Assembly (NCBI GenBank): GCA_002409745.1
Contig: DHOU01000040.1
Span: forward strand, 1-49,695
Direction of reading: 5' to 3'
Origin: Bacteroidales bacterium UBA5382
GTDB taxonomy: Bacteria > Bacteroidota > Bacteroidia > Bacteroidales > Dysgonomonadaceae
Length of the DNA stretch: 49,695 nt
Shown here: positions 34,093 through 43,611 of the stretch, piece by piece
How the letters are laid out: the number at the start of each line of letters is the position of its first letter
Numbering within the stretch: position 1 is the stretch's first letter
Notes under the pieces: generated by a model
Told to the model about the DNA's origin: nothing
Databases searched by the model: none
The model's input: the letters and a program-made list of their open reading frames with translations, nothing else
Program-made: the position numbers and the translations under genes

Positions 34093-35889
34093 ATGACGGA
34101 AGAGATACAAAACATACTCAAAGTGATCCCCCAGCAACCCGGATGCTATCAATTCTTAGATGCATCCGGGAAGGTGATTTATGTGGGAAAAGCGAAGAAT
34201 CTGAAAAGAAGAGTATCGTCGTACTTCAACAAATATCAAGAGAACCCCAAAACACGCGTACTCGTAAAAAACATCCGCAACATAAAATATATCGTTGTGG
34301 ATACCGAAGAAGATACCTTCTTGCTGGAAAATAATCTCATCAAGGACCTTCAACCGAGGTACAACGTGATGTTGAAAGACGACAAAACATATCCTTCCAT
34401 CGTCGTTAAAAATGAATTTTTTCCACGGGTGTTTCAAACACGGAATATCGTCAAAGACGGCTCGAAATATTTCGGTCCTTACACCTCTGTAATGGCGGTG
34501 CGGGCTTTGCTCGAACTATTCCGCAAGACCTACAAGGTGCGTACCTGCCGGTTAAACCTGACACCCGAGAATATCGCCGCCGGCAAATTCAAAGTCTGCC
34601 TGGAATACCATATAAAAAGATGTGAAGGCCCGTGCGAAGGACTTCAGTCTTTAAGTGATTACAATAAAAACATCGCTGAAATCATACAGATTCTAAAGGG
34701 CAACATTGGGATTATCGAAAAGCAAATTTTGGATGAAATAGACGGGTGTGTCAAAGATCTTCGTTTTGAAGAAGCCCATATACTGAAAGAGAAGTTGCTG
34801 TTGATTCGCAACTTCAAAGAAAAATCGCTTGTAACAACCAATATCAACTATAACATCGACGTATTTGCGTTTGAGGAAGACCTGAATGCCGCATACATCA
34901 ATTACCTTCACGTCGTAAACGGATCCATCAATCAAGCCTATACGTTCGAACTAAAAAAGAAGTTGGACGAAACGCCAGAGGAATTACTCGGAATAGGAAT
35001 TATGGAAATGCGACAACGGTTTGAAAGCGAATCGAAGGAGATCGTCGTTCCATTTCTTCCCGACCTGCTTTTAAAGGATACCGAATTTACCATTCCTCAA
35101 CGAGGCGACAAAAAGAAACTGTTGGAGCTTTCGGAGAAGAATGTAAAGCAATACAAGATCGATAAGCTCAAAAAAGCGGAGATGCTCAATCCTGAACAAC
35201 GAACGACCCGCATCTTAAAAACGGTGCAAAAGGATTTGCATCTGAAAGATATTCCCTGGCATATCGAATGTTTCGACAATTCAAACATTCAAGGGACAAA
35301 TCCGGTGGCTGCCTGCGTAGTGTTTAAAAAAGCTAAACCGTCGAAAAAAGATTATAGACATTTTAACATTAAAACCGTCGAGGGCCCCGATGATTTCGCA
35401 TCAATGCGCGAAATTGTAGAAAGACGCTATTCTCGCTTGCTTAACGAGGGCGAAAACATACCACAACTCATTGTTATTGATGGAGGTAAAGGGCAATTAC
35501 ACGCTGCTGTGGAATCGCTTCAGAAAATCGGCCTTTATGGGAAAGTGGGCATTATCGGCATCGCGAAGCGGCTGGAGGAAATTTATTTCCCCGAAGATTC
35601 GGTTCCGTTGTACATCGACAAAAATTCGGAGACGTTAAAACTAATCCAACATCTCCGAGACGAAGCGCATCGTTTCGGCATCACCTTCCATCGACAAAAA
35701 AGAAGTAAATCGCAATTGACTTCCGAACTCGATACCATTAAAGGAATCGGTGCGGAAACGAAAAAGAAACTCCTCTCCCACTTCAAAAGCATCAAGCGCA
35801 TAAAAGAAGCCGAGCAACAGGAAGTCGAAGAGGTGATCGGAAAGGCGAAAGCAAAATTAATATCGGATCATTTTAAAGAGAAAGCATAA
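34093..35889 (+). CDS. uvrC: UvrABC system protein C (excinuclease subunit)
   Basis: Makes both incisions in nucleotide-excision repair. 598 residues in the full domain order: GIY-YIG nuclease (QPGCYQFLDASGKVIYVGKA, about 15-34), a cysteine-rich stretch (CLEYHIKRCEGPCEG), a UVR motif near 215-245, an RNase H-like nuclease (CFDNSNIQGTNPVAACVVF, VIDGGKGQLHAA) and a C-terminal HhH pair (IKGIGAETKKKLLSHF). It is linked to dtd by a three-base gap. Confidence 0.98.
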   Translation: MTEEIQNILKVIPQQPGCYQFLDASGKVIYVGKAKNLKRRVSSYFNKYQENPKTRVLVKNIRNIKYIVVDTEEDTFLLENNLIKDLQPRYNVMLKDDKTYPSIVVKNEFFPRVFQTRNIVKDGSKYFGPYTSVMAVRALLELFRKTYKVRTCRLNLTPENIAAGKFKVCLEYHIKRCEGPCEGLQSLSDYNKNIAEIIQILKGNIGIIEKQILDEIDGCVKDLRFEEAHILKEKLLLIRNFKEKSLVTTNINYNIDVFAFEEDLNAAYINYLHVVNGSINQAYTFELKKKLDETPEELLGIGIMEMRQRFESESKEIVVPFLPDLLLKDTEFTIPQRGDKKKLLELSEKNVKQYKIDKLKKAEMLNPEQRTTRILKTVQKDLHLKDIPWHIECFDNSNIQGTNPVAACVVFKKAKPSKKDYRHFNIKTVEGPDDFASMREIVERRYSRLLNEGENIPQLIVIDGGKGQLHAAVESLQKIGLYGKVGIIGIAKRLEEIYFPEDSVPLYIDKNSETLKLIQHLRDEAHRFGITFHRQKRSKSQLTSELDTIKGIGAETKKKLLSHFKSIKRIKEAEQQEVEEVIGKAKAKLISDHFKEKA

Positions 35890-35892
35890 AGC

Positions 35893-36345
35893 ATGCGTAT
35901 AATCATTCAACGAGTATCGGAGGCTTCCGTCACCATCGCCGGAGAGAAAATCAGCGAAATCAAACAGGGGCTTCTGCTGTTTGTCGGCATAGAAAACGGC
36001 GACACCGAAGAAGATCTGCTCTATTTGACTCATAAAACGGTTAATTTGCGTATATTTGACGACGAAAAAGGAATCATGAACCGTTCGATCCTCGACATCG
36101 GGGGAGAGGCGCTCGTAGTGTCGCAATTCACGTTACATGCCGCCACGAAAAAGGGTAACCGCCCGTCGTACATCCACGCCGCGAAGCCGGAGATATCGCA
36201 ACCGATGTACAACCGGTTTTGCGAAACGCTCGAACGGCTTCTTCACAGGGAAGTAAAAACCGGCCGCTTCGGCGCCGACATGAAAGTGGCACTCGTGAAC
36301 GACGGCCCCGTAACCATCTGGATAGACTCTAAAAACAAAGAATAG
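35893..36345 (+). CDS. dtd: D-aminoacyl-tRNA deacylase
   Basis: Hydrolyses D-amino acids and wrongly attached glycine from tRNA. The 150 residues match the family. N-terminal MRIIIQRVSEASVTI, the signature VSQFTLHA and the C-terminal VNDGPVTIWIDS (Gly-cis-Pro motif region) are all present. It starts three bases after uvrC and ends two bases before the MazG-like gene, so the set reads as one transcription unit. Confidence 0.97.
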   Translation: MRIIIQRVSEASVTIAGEKISEIKQGLLLFVGIENGDTEEDLLYLTHKTVNLRIFDDEKGIMNRSILDIGGEALVVSQFTLHAATKKGNRPSYIHAAKPEISQPMYNRFCETLERLLHREVKTGRFGADMKVALVNDGPVTIWIDSKNKE

Positions 36346-36347
36346 CG

Positions 36348-36695
36348 ATGACGATAAAGGAAGCTCAACAACAAGTAGATGAATGGATAAAAACGTACGG
36401 AGTACGCTATTTCGACGAACTCACCAACATGGCCATCCTCACCGAGGAAGTGGGGGAAGTGGCGCGAATTATGGCACGTACCTACGGCGACCAATCGTTT
36501 AAGAAATCGGACCGGGAAAAAGATCTTCCCGACGAAATGGCCGATGTCCTTTGGGTGCTTATCTGCTTGGCAAACCAGACAGGAATAGATTTGGAGGATG
36601 CTTTTCGGAAAAACCTCGAAAAGAAAACCCGGCGCGACGCTACACGACATAAGCAAAATCCCAAATTAACCGATACGAACGGAACGAATCAATAA
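36348..36695 (+). CDS. MazG-like nucleotide pyrophosphohydrolase
   Basis: 115 residues of the all-alpha NTP pyrophosphohydrolase superfamily. The metal-binding acidic motifs are EEVGEVARIMA (about 27-37) and DEMADVLWVLICLANQ (about 62-77). The basic and asparagine/threonine-rich tail after residue 95 is probably disordered. The family cleaves NTPs or dNTPs to NMP and pyrophosphate, often to remove aberrant nucleotides. The position between dtd and deoC fits a housekeeping role in nucleotide quality control. The precise substrate is unknown. Confidence 0.9.
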   Translation: MTIKEAQQQVDEWIKTYGVRYFDELTNMAILTEEVGEVARIMARTYGDQSFKKSDREKDLPDEMADVLWVLICLANQTGIDLEDAFRKNLEKKTRRDATRHKQNPKLTDTNGTNQ

Positions 36696-36736
36696 AACAA
36701 CAAACATATATTCAATCAACAAACAATATAAGCCTT

Positions 36737-37603
36737 ATGCACGAAATAAGTAAATATCAAACAGCGTTAAACAACCATCCTTTCACGTTAAGCGATGAAG
36801 AGGTTTCGAAAAGGGTACGAGCCATTCTCTCCGAGAAACGCGCCGAGAACGACAATCAAAAGGTTTACAGAGAACTATATTCCTGCATCGACATGACCAC
36901 ACTCAACTCGACCGATACGCGCGATCATGTATGGAAATTCACCCAAAAAGTAAATGACTTCGAAGGCTCGAATGTCGAAGTGGAAAATGTCGCCGCTATT
37001 TGTGTCTATCCCAACTTTGTCAAAACGGTTAAAGAAGCATTGACTGCCGATGTGAAGATCGCTTCGGTGTGTGCCGGATTCCCTTCCTCTCAAACGTTTA
37101 GCGAGATAAAAACGGTTGAAACGGCACTGGCTGTGGCCGATGGCGCGGACGAAATAGATATAGTCATCAACCTCGGATTATTCCTGAGTGATGACTACGA
37201 AGAACTCTGCGAAGAATTGATAGAAATAAAAGAGGCTTGTCACGAAGCAAAACTCAAAATCATCCTCGAAACCGGAGCCCTTCAATCGGCTGAAAAGATT
37301 CATAAAGCATCCATTCTTTCGTTGTATTCCGGAGCCGATTTTCTAAAGACATCCACGGGCAAAGTCTATAGCGGCGCAACTCCCGAAGCGGCATACGTGA
37401 TGTGCCTCGCCATCAAGTCGTATTTCAAAAAGACCGGCTTCAAAGCGGGCATAAAAATTGCGGGCGGGGTGGCTTCCGTCGAAGATGCCGTTACGTATTA
37501 CACGTTGGTGCGCGAGGTATTGGGCAATGAATGGTGCCACAAAGACCTGTTCCGCATCGGAGCCAGCCGGTTGGCCGATACACTGCTCAAAGCCATCGGG
37601 TAA
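36737..37603 (+). CDS. deoC: Deoxyribose-phosphate aldolase
   Basis: Cleaves 2-deoxyribose 5-phosphate to acetaldehyde and glyceraldehyde 3-phosphate in deoxynucleoside breakdown. 288 residues, with an N-terminal extension of about 40 residues compared with the E. coli enzyme. Key segments are CIDMTTLNSTDT, CVYPNFV, EIDIVINLGLFL and the Schiff-base lysine region DFLKTSTGKVYSGAT. Last gene of the mnmG-apt-uvrC-dtd-mazG series, 41 bases after the MazG-like gene; it converges on the XRE regulator. Confidence 0.96.
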   Translation: MHEISKYQTALNNHPFTLSDEEVSKRVRAILSEKRAENDNQKVYRELYSCIDMTTLNSTDTRDHVWKFTQKVNDFEGSNVEVENVAAICVYPNFVKTVKEALTADVKIASVCAGFPSSQTFSEIKTVETALAVADGADEIDIVINLGLFLSDDYEELCEELIEIKEACHEAKLKIILETGALQSAEKIHKASILSLYSGADFLKTSTGKVYSGATPEAAYVMCLAIKSYFKKTGFKAGIKIAGGVASVEDAVTYYTLVREVLGNEWCHKDLFRIGASRLADTLLKAIG

Positions 37604-37642
37604 TGCCGTCATTGGATAGACAAACGCAAACTGTCGCTGCGG

Positions 37643-37975
37643 TTACATCCCTTGCAACAGCTTCACCAGATCTTCGTACGACATGGAGCCGAGTTTTTCG
37701 AGCAATAGCCCGATATTCTTGCGCGAAGCAAGCTTGTTTAAGGGATGCTCCGCATCGAGCAACGCGTTTTTGTCCGGCACCCACTCCAACAGATCATTGG
37801 GCGTGCAGCGCAGCGCTTGACAAATTTTAGCAACATGCTCCAACCGAAGCGACGACATTTCGCCCTTCAGCAACTTGGCGGCCGTAATATGGTTAATGCC
37901 TAAATCGATTAAAAAACGCCGGGGGTTCGTCACTCCGCGTATTTGAAGAAAGGGATGCAAATTGAATACAAGCAT
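37643..37975 (-). CDS. XRE-family (Cro/C1-type HTH) transcriptional regulator
   Basis: 110 residues. The HTH occupies about 18-66: GINHITAAKLLKGEMSSLRL followed by EHVAKICQALRCTPNDLLEW, typical of small Cro/C1-type regulators with the conserved TPNDLLE ending. The C-terminal 45 residues contain a helical segment (MSYEDLVKLLQGM). It is divergent from the GH2 beta-galactosidase gene, separated by 392 bases that contain iterated TATAGAG boxes, so it is a candidate regulator of that gene and of itself. The -7 element TACATTTG is at 38006-38013. Confidence 0.88.
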   Translation of the reverse strand: MLVFNLHPFLQIRGVTNPRRFLIDLGINHITAAKLLKGEMSSLRLEHVAKICQALRCTPNDLLEWVPDKNALLDAEHPLNKLASRKNIGLLLEKLGSMSYEDLVKLLQGM

Positions 37976-38005
37976 AATACTCTTATTTTACACGAATCGA
38001 ATAGG

Positions 38006-38013
38006 CAAATGTA
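38006..38013 (-). promoter_or_regulatory. -7 element of the XRE regulator gene
   Basis: On the minus strand the site reads TACATTTG, about 30 bases before the ATG at 37975. A clear -33 is not seen. Confidence 0.45.
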
Positions 38014-38076
38014 AGTCATATTTTTCGAAAAACATCAACCGCAAGACGTTTTTACGAACGAGGAAAGAAAAAAGAA

Positions 38077-38146
38077 TATAGAGTACGGTTTATATAATAT
38101 AGAGCACATAAAGAATAGTATAGAGCGCATAAAGAATAGTATAGAG
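38077..38146. repeat. TATAGAG iterons at 21-bp spacing in the XRE/GH2 intergenic region
   Basis: TATAGAG begins at 38077, 38098, 38119 and 38140, exactly 21 bases apart. The last units share a longer sequence, GCGCATAAAGAATAG. A fifth TATAGAG begins at 38287, which is 147 bases (7 x 21) after the fourth. The rest of the 392-base gap is extremely AT-rich and contains no gene that I can support. The region lies between divergent genes and could hold operator sites for a protein that binds one face of the helix, perhaps the XRE regulator. Confidence 0.75.
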
Positions 38147-38367
38147 CATCACAAAAACGATAAAAAACATATAAATATTAATATAAGAAATATCACATAT
38201 GGTATACGCTATATCCTATAGAATATAAAATATATCCCGTATAAGATAACATATTTATGTCAAAATATAAAAAACAGAAAAAACAATATAGAGCATAGAC
38301 AGTTCATCAACAAAAAAGAAAAATATAACGATAAACTCTCTTATTATATCCAGAATTACAAATAGCA

Positions 38368-41300
38368 ATGAAAACAAAAATCCTTGCGCTCCTGTGCGCC
38401 CTTGCCGTATTTGCGGCGGAAAGAACCGCTGCCCAACCACCATCGGACATTCCTTATTGGCGGAACCTGAAAGTATTGGAGGTGAACAAAGAGTACCCTC
38501 GAACGTCTTTCATGACCTTTGCGAATAAAAACGACGCCCTGTCGAAACGATTTGAAGAAAGCGAATACTACCAGTCGCTCAATGGAACGTGGAAATTCTA
38601 TTTCACGGAATCTTATAAAAACCTGCCGGAAAATAGTACCGACTCCCGAACTTCTACGGCCGGATGGGCCGACATTCAAGTCCCGGGCAATTGGGAAGTG
38701 CAAGGCTTCGGAACGCCCATCTACACCAATCACGGCTATGAGTTCCAACCGAAAGATCCGCAGCCCCCTACCCTTCCCGACAATACGCCCGTAGGCGTTT
38801 ACCGGCGCGACATTACTGTGCCCGACAACTGGGACGGGCGGAACATTTATCTGCATATCGCCGGCGCCAAATCGGGCGTATATGTATACCTCAACGGCCG
38901 CGAGGTCGGATATAGCGAAGATTCGAAAAATCCCGCCGAATTTCTTTTGAACGATTACCTGCAACCCGGTAAAAATACCTTGGCGATAAAAATATTCCGG
39001 TGGTCGACGGGGTCGTATCTGGAATGTCAGGACTTCTGGCGCATCAGCGGCATTGAACGCGATGTGTATCTATGGTCGGAACCGCGCACCGCCATCCGCG
39101 ACTTTTCAGTGGTTTCGAACTTGGACGACGCTTACCGCAACGGTATCTTCAAACTGACGCCTATGGTCAAAAACCGCGCCAATCAAGCGGCCAACGTGGA
39201 AGTTGCCTACGAATTACTGGATGCAGCGAAGAACACCGTCGCCTCGGATAGCCGTTCTTTGTCGCTCGCAGCGGGAGAAGAGAAAAATACACTCTTCGAA
39301 AAAGAACTTTCCGGCGTGCTCAAATGGACGGCCGAAACGCCCTCCCTCTATCATTTGATACTCACCCTTCGGGAAAACGGTGAAATAACGGAAGTAATCC
39401 CTTATTCCGTCGGCTTCCGCCGCATCGAAATAAAGCCCGTTACCACCGGCGAACGCACCGACAACTTGCTGCTGGTAAACGGGCAACCCATCATCCTGAA
39501 AGGCGTGAACATCCACGAAGTCAATCAAAAAACAGGACATTACGTCACGGAAGACCTTATGATACGCGACTTCGAACTGATGAAGCAGCATAACATCAAC
39601 AGCATCCGCCTGAGCCATTATCCGCAGAGCCGCCGCTTTTACGAACTCTGTAACGAATACGGATTTTATATATACGACGAAGCCAATATCGAGTCGCACG
39701 GCATGTATTACGACCTGCGCAAAGGCGGAACGCTGGGGAATAACCCGGAATGGCTCGATGCCCACCTGTATCGCATCAATAACATGTTCGAGCGAAACAA
39801 AAACCAGCCCTGCGTCACCTTTTGGTCGCTGGGCAACGAGGCGGGAAACGGATACAACTTTTATCGGGCCTATCTGTTGCTGAAAGAAAAAGACAAAAAC
39901 GTGATGCAACGCCCCGTCAACTACGAGCGCGCTTTGTGGGAGTGGAACACCGACCTGTATGTGCCTCAATACCCAAGCGCTGCCTGGCTGGAGGAGATCG
40001 GTAAAAACGGAAGCGACCGCCCCATCGTGCCGTCGGAATATTCGCATGCCATGGGCAATTCCAACGGAAACCTCGACCTGCAATGGCAGGCCATCTACAA
40101 GTACCCCAATTTGCAAGGCGGCTACATCTGGGAATGGGTAGAACATGCCTTGCTCGAAAAAGATGAAAACGGCCATAAATACTGGGCGTATGGCGGCGAT
40201 TACGGAAAAGACCTGCCCAGCGACGGGAACTTTGTGTGCGACGGCGTGATCGATCCCGACAGAAACCCGCACCCGGCCATGACGGAAGTAAAATACGTCC
40301 ATCAGGATTTCGCTTTCGAAGCGGTCGATTTGGCAAGCGGGAAAATCCGTATCAAAAACCGCTTATTCTTCACCGATACCGACAACTATCAGTTCCGGTA
40401 CAATATTACCGAAAACGGGAAGGTCATCCGCACCCATACAATCGATGTGCGGTTGCAGCCGCAGGCATCGGAAGTCGTCACCCTTCCCCTGACGGGACTG
40501 AAGCCTAAGCCGGGCTATGAATACTTCCTCAACTTCGAAGTGGCCTTGAAAACCGGCACTCCTCTTCTACCCCTCGGATATGTTGTGGCCATCGAGCAAT
40601 TCAAGTTGCCGATGGAGCAAAACAAACCGGCTTACCGGGCGTCCGCCGGCCCGGAATTATCCATCGCCCAGCAGCAAGGCATCGTTTCCGTCACCTCGTC
40701 GGATGTCACCTTTGTTTTCGATAAAGCCGCCGGAGTCGTAACGTCTTATAAGGTGAACGGTACGGAATACTTTGCCGACGGTTTTGGTATCCAACCCAAT
40801 TTCTGGCGCGCCCCCAACGACAACGATTACGGTAACGGAATGCCTTACCGTTTACAGATATGGAAGCAATCGAGCCACAACTTCCACGTGACCGACGCCA
40901 AAGCCCATATGGACGGCGCCAAAGCGGTGGTGCAAACCACTTACCTGCTGGCAGCCGGCAACCTCTACAGGCTGACTTACACCATCGATCCGTCAGGCGT
41001 ACTAAAGGTCGACGGGAAGTTCTTTTCCACCGATATGGAAGAACTCGAAGCCGGTACTTCGGAAGCCACCCAACTGGCTACCTTCTCGCCCGAAACGGCT
41101 GCTGTGCGCAAAACCTCTTCCACTCTCACGGTGCCGCGAATCGGCGTGCGATTCCGGCTTCCGGTAACGATGCATCAAGTGGAATATTTCGGGCGCGGTC
41201 CGGGCGAAAACTATTGCGACCGGGCGTCAGGCTCCAAAATAGGCCGGTATAAAACGACCGCCGAAGAGATGTATGTGCCGTACGCAAGGCCTCAGGAAAA

Positions 41301-41748
41301 CGGACACCGCACCGACACCCGCTGGGTGGCGCTTTCCAACGGCCGGAACGGGTTGCTGGTCGTGGCCGACTCGACAATCGGGTTCAATGCGTTGCGGAAT
41401 TCGGTGGAAGATTTCGACTCGGAGGAAAACAAAGACAAGCCTTATCAGTGGAACAACTTCTATCGCGAAGAAGCAGCCGACAAGAGCAACGAATTGCGGC
41501 GGAAAGGCTGGGACAGTCCCGAGAACCGGATGCCCCGCCAAACGCATATCAACGACATCGTTCCGAGCGATTTTGTGGAAGTTTGCATCGATATGAAGCA
41601 GCAGGGTATCGCGGGCTACAATAGCTGGGGCGACCGTCCGTTGCCGCAGCACACGCTTCCGGCGAACCGGAACTACGAGTGGGGATTCACGCTCGTTCCG
41701 GTATCGAAAGCGGGGGATATCGAGCGGAAATCCATTATACATTACTAA
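38368..41748 (+). CDS. GH2 beta-galactosidase (LacZ-like), exported
   Basis: 1126 residues with a signal peptide (MKTKILALLCALAVFAAERTAAQ region), so it acts outside the cytoplasm. Domain order is as in LacZ: sugar-binding jelly roll (about 60-225), Ig-like domain (227-340), TIM barrel (345-640), another Ig-like domain, then the large C-terminal beta-sandwich (about 770-1100). The acid/base is Glu491 in WSLGNEAGNG and the nucleophile Glu557 in PSEYSHAMGNSNG. No SusC/SusD pair or sulfatase is adjacent, so it is not in an obvious polysaccharide-utilisation locus. The exact linkage hydrolysed is not determined. Confidence 0.93.
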   Translation: MKTKILALLCALAVFAAERTAAQPPSDIPYWRNLKVLEVNKEYPRTSFMTFANKNDALSKRFEESEYYQSLNGTWKFYFTESYKNLPENSTDSRTSTAGWADIQVPGNWEVQGFGTPIYTNHGYEFQPKDPQPPTLPDNTPVGVYRRDITVPDNWDGRNIYLHIAGAKSGVYVYLNGREVGYSEDSKNPAEFLLNDYLQPGKNTLAIKIFRWSTGSYLECQDFWRISGIERDVYLWSEPRTAIRDFSVVSNLDDAYRNGIFKLTPMVKNRANQAANVEVAYELLDAAKNTVASDSRSLSLAAGEEKNTLFEKELSGVLKWTAETPSLYHLILTLRENGEITEVIPYSVGFRRIEIKPVTTGERTDNLLLVNGQPIILKGVNIHEVNQKTGHYVTEDLMIRDFELMKQHNINSIRLSHYPQSRRFYELCNEYGFYIYDEANIESHGMYYDLRKGGTLGNNPEWLDAHLYRINNMFERNKNQPCVTFWSLGNEAGNGYNFYRAYLLLKEKDKNVMQRPVNYERALWEWNTDLYVPQYPSAAWLEEIGKNGSDRPIVPSEYSHAMGNSNGNLDLQWQAIYKYPNLQGGYIWEWVEHALLEKDENGHKYWAYGGDYGKDLPSDGNFVCDGVIDPDRNPHPAMTEVKYVHQDFAFEAVDLASGKIRIKNRLFFTDTDNYQFRYNITENGKVIRTHTIDVRLQPQASEVVTLPLTGLKPKPGYEYFLNFEVALKTGTPLLPLGYVVAIEQFKLPMEQNKPAYRASAGPELSIAQQQGIVSVTSSDVTFVFDKAAGVVTSYKVNGTEYFADGFGIQPNFWRAPNDNDYGNGMPYRLQIWKQSSHNFHVTDAKAHMDGAKAVVQTTYLLAAGNLYRLTYTIDPSGVLKVDGKFFSTDMEELEAGTSEATQLATFSPETAAVRKTSSTLTVPRIGVRFRLPVTMHQVEYFGRGPGENYCDRASGSKIGRYKTTAEEMYVPYARPQENGHRTDTRWVALSNGRNGLLVVADSTIGFNALRNSVEDFDSEENKDKPYQWNNFYREEAADKSNELRRKGWDSPENRMPRQTHINDIVPSDFVEVCIDMKQQGIAGYNSWGDRPLPQHTLPANRNYEWGFTLVPVSKAGDIERKSIIHY

Positions 41749-41802
41749 AAACAAGCGGCCGAAACTTCATTTTTTTGTAACCGTTTTTACCGAATAAACG
41801 TG

Positions 41803-41810
41803 TATTTTTG
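41803..41810 (+). promoter_or_regulatory. -7 element of the metallophosphoesterase gene
   Basis: TATTTTTG, 43 bases before the ATG at 41853. TTTG at 41774-41777 is farther upstream (25 bases) than usual. Confidence 0.4.
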
Positions 41811-41852
41811 TAACTGAAACAATCGTTTATTCCATTATTAATTTATATAAAG

Positions 41853-43430
41853 ATGAAAAAAATTTCCATACTTCTATTGACAGCGCTGCTGTGTGTCGAG
41901 GCATATTCTCAACAACTCGCCAAAGGATATGTGTTTGACGATGCCAACCGAAACGGCAAAAAAGAACGAAGAGAAAGAGGAATTGCCGGCGTGCCCGTTT
42001 CCAATGGTCTAGACGTGGTCGTCACGGACAATAACGGATTCTATTCCTTGCCGGTAGACAATGACAATACCTTGTTCGTCATCAAGCCAAGCGGATATAA
42101 ACTTAACGTAAATGAAGATTTTATTCCGCAGTTTTATTATCACTACAAGCCCAACGGAGCGCCCGACAACTTCCAATATAGCGGCGTAGCTCCGACGGGA
42201 AAGTTGCCTAAATCCATCGACTTCGCCCTTTACAAATACGAAGAGCCGGCCGACTATACGGCGCTAATCTTCGGCGATCCGCAACCTTATACGCTCCAGG
42301 ATATGGATTATTTTACGGAAAAGATTGTAAAGGATGTGCAAAAGACCGCCAACACCCTGTTCGGTATCAGCTTAGGAGATATTGCCGGCGATAACCTGGA
42401 TCTTCATCCGGTATATAAAGAACGGATGCGCGCCCTCCAACTTCCGTGGTACAACGTAATGGGCAACCACGATATGAATTACGATGCGCCGTCCGATAAG
42501 CTTTCCGACGAATCCTTCGAGAAGAACTTCGGGAGCGCCAATTATGCTTTTAATTACGGGAATGCCCATTTTATCATCCTCGATAATATCCTCTATCCCG
42601 ATCCGCGCGACACCAAAGGATATTGGGGCGGTTATCGCGAAGATCAACTTCAGTTTCTGGCGAATGACCTGAAACATGTTCCTCATGACCGGCTTATCGT
42701 CTTATCTCAGCACATTCCGTTGAAAGACGCTTCGGGAAATGCTTATCGCCCGGAAGACAGGCAACGGATCTTCGATTTACTCAAAGACTACGAACAAATT
42801 CTTATTCTGTCGGCTCACACGCATCTGCAAGACCATATTTATTACACGGTCGAAGACGGATGGAACGGCAGCAAGCCTTTATATGAATACAATGCCGGAA
42901 CAACCTCAGGCGACTGGTATTCGGGCAAGATCGATGCCAACGGGCTGCCGGATGCCAGCATGCGCGACGGAACGCCTCCGGGATATGCTTTCCTGAACAT
43001 CAAAGGCAACCGATATGATATCGATTATAAAGTAGCCGGAAAAAGCAGCGATTACCAGATGCACGTCTTTGCGCCTAAAGTCGTGCCGTATAAAGGACGG
43101 ACGACCTCGCAAATTGTGGTGAACTTCTTCATGGGAGCCAAAGAGGATGCGGTTGAATACCGGATTGATGAAGGAGCCTGGCAGAAAATGCACTATGTGG
43201 AAACAGTCGACCCGTCTTATCAAGTGAAACTGTTCGAATGGGACCTCACCGATACATTACTTCCCGGACGCCGCCCTTCGAACGCTGTAAACAGTACGCA
43301 TTTATGGACGGGAAGACTCGATTTGAAACTGTCTCCGGGCGAACATACCATCGAAGTGCGTGCAACCGATCGCTTCGGCAAAACACATCGGGGGCAAAGG
43401 AAGTATGAAATAGTCGCAGAAAAAGAATAA
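41853..43430 (+). CDS. Secreted calcineurin-like metallophosphoesterase with N- and C-terminal beta domains
   Basis: 525 residues with a signal peptide (about 1-19, SYSQ). An N-terminal beta-sandwich (about 22-115, GYVFDDANRNGKKERRERGIAGVPVSN) resembles the SdrD/MetallophosN type. The phosphoesterase core has IFGDPQPYT, SLGDIAGDN, VMGNHDMN and a later SAHTHLQ, which together form the dinuclear metal site. A C-terminal domain of about 110 residues follows. The substrate is unknown; phosphodiesters or phosphosugars are possible. It is 104 bases after the GH2 gene but has its own -7 element. Confidence 0.9.
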   Translation: MKKISILLLTALLCVEAYSQQLAKGYVFDDANRNGKKERRERGIAGVPVSNGLDVVVTDNNGFYSLPVDNDNTLFVIKPSGYKLNVNEDFIPQFYYHYKPNGAPDNFQYSGVAPTGKLPKSIDFALYKYEEPADYTALIFGDPQPYTLQDMDYFTEKIVKDVQKTANTLFGISLGDIAGDNLDLHPVYKERMRALQLPWYNVMGNHDMNYDAPSDKLSDESFEKNFGSANYAFNYGNAHFIILDNILYPDPRDTKGYWGGYREDQLQFLANDLKHVPHDRLIVLSQHIPLKDASGNAYRPEDRQRIFDLLKDYEQILILSAHTHLQDHIYYTVEDGWNGSKPLYEYNAGTTSGDWYSGKIDANGLPDASMRDGTPPGYAFLNIKGNRYDIDYKVAGKSSDYQMHVFAPKVVPYKGRTTSQIVVNFFMGAKEDAVEYRIDEGAWQKMHYVETVDPSYQVKLFEWDLTDTLLPGRRPSNAVNSTHLWTGRLDLKLSPGEHTIEVRATDRFGKTHRGQRKYEIVAEKE

Positions 43431-43531
43431 AAGGAGACATTTTGTCAGTTTAAATCCTGATAAAAGTCTTTCATAGGATAATATTGCGCCTTTTTGTCAT
43501 TTTTCAAGTGTATACATCCCGGTAACTGTAC

Positions 43532-43547
43532 TGGCATATAATTTGCT
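43532..43547 (+). promoter_or_regulatory. Sigma-54-type promoter candidate upstream of hsp20
   Basis: TGGCA (43532-43536), six bases, TTGCT (43543-43547): the -24/-12 elements at the exact spacing of the sigma-54 consensus TGGCAC-N5-TTGCW. Two copies of TTTTGTCA (43440-43447 and 43492-43499) lie upstream, where enhancer sites could be. No TAnnTTTG with a proper -33 is seen in the gap. The 5' leader would be about 55 bases. Confidence 0.5.
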
Positions 43548-43611
43548 TTTTTAAAGATGTATCGGTCAAAAGGCCGAAAGAAAACAACAACTAAAAAAAG
43601 GAGAACAAATT

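Noticed and set aside
40882..40892. Second parS-like site (TTCCACGTGAC) in the GH2 gene
   Set aside because: Only the CACGTG core region matches; the palindrome is not continued and the site is inside a coding region.
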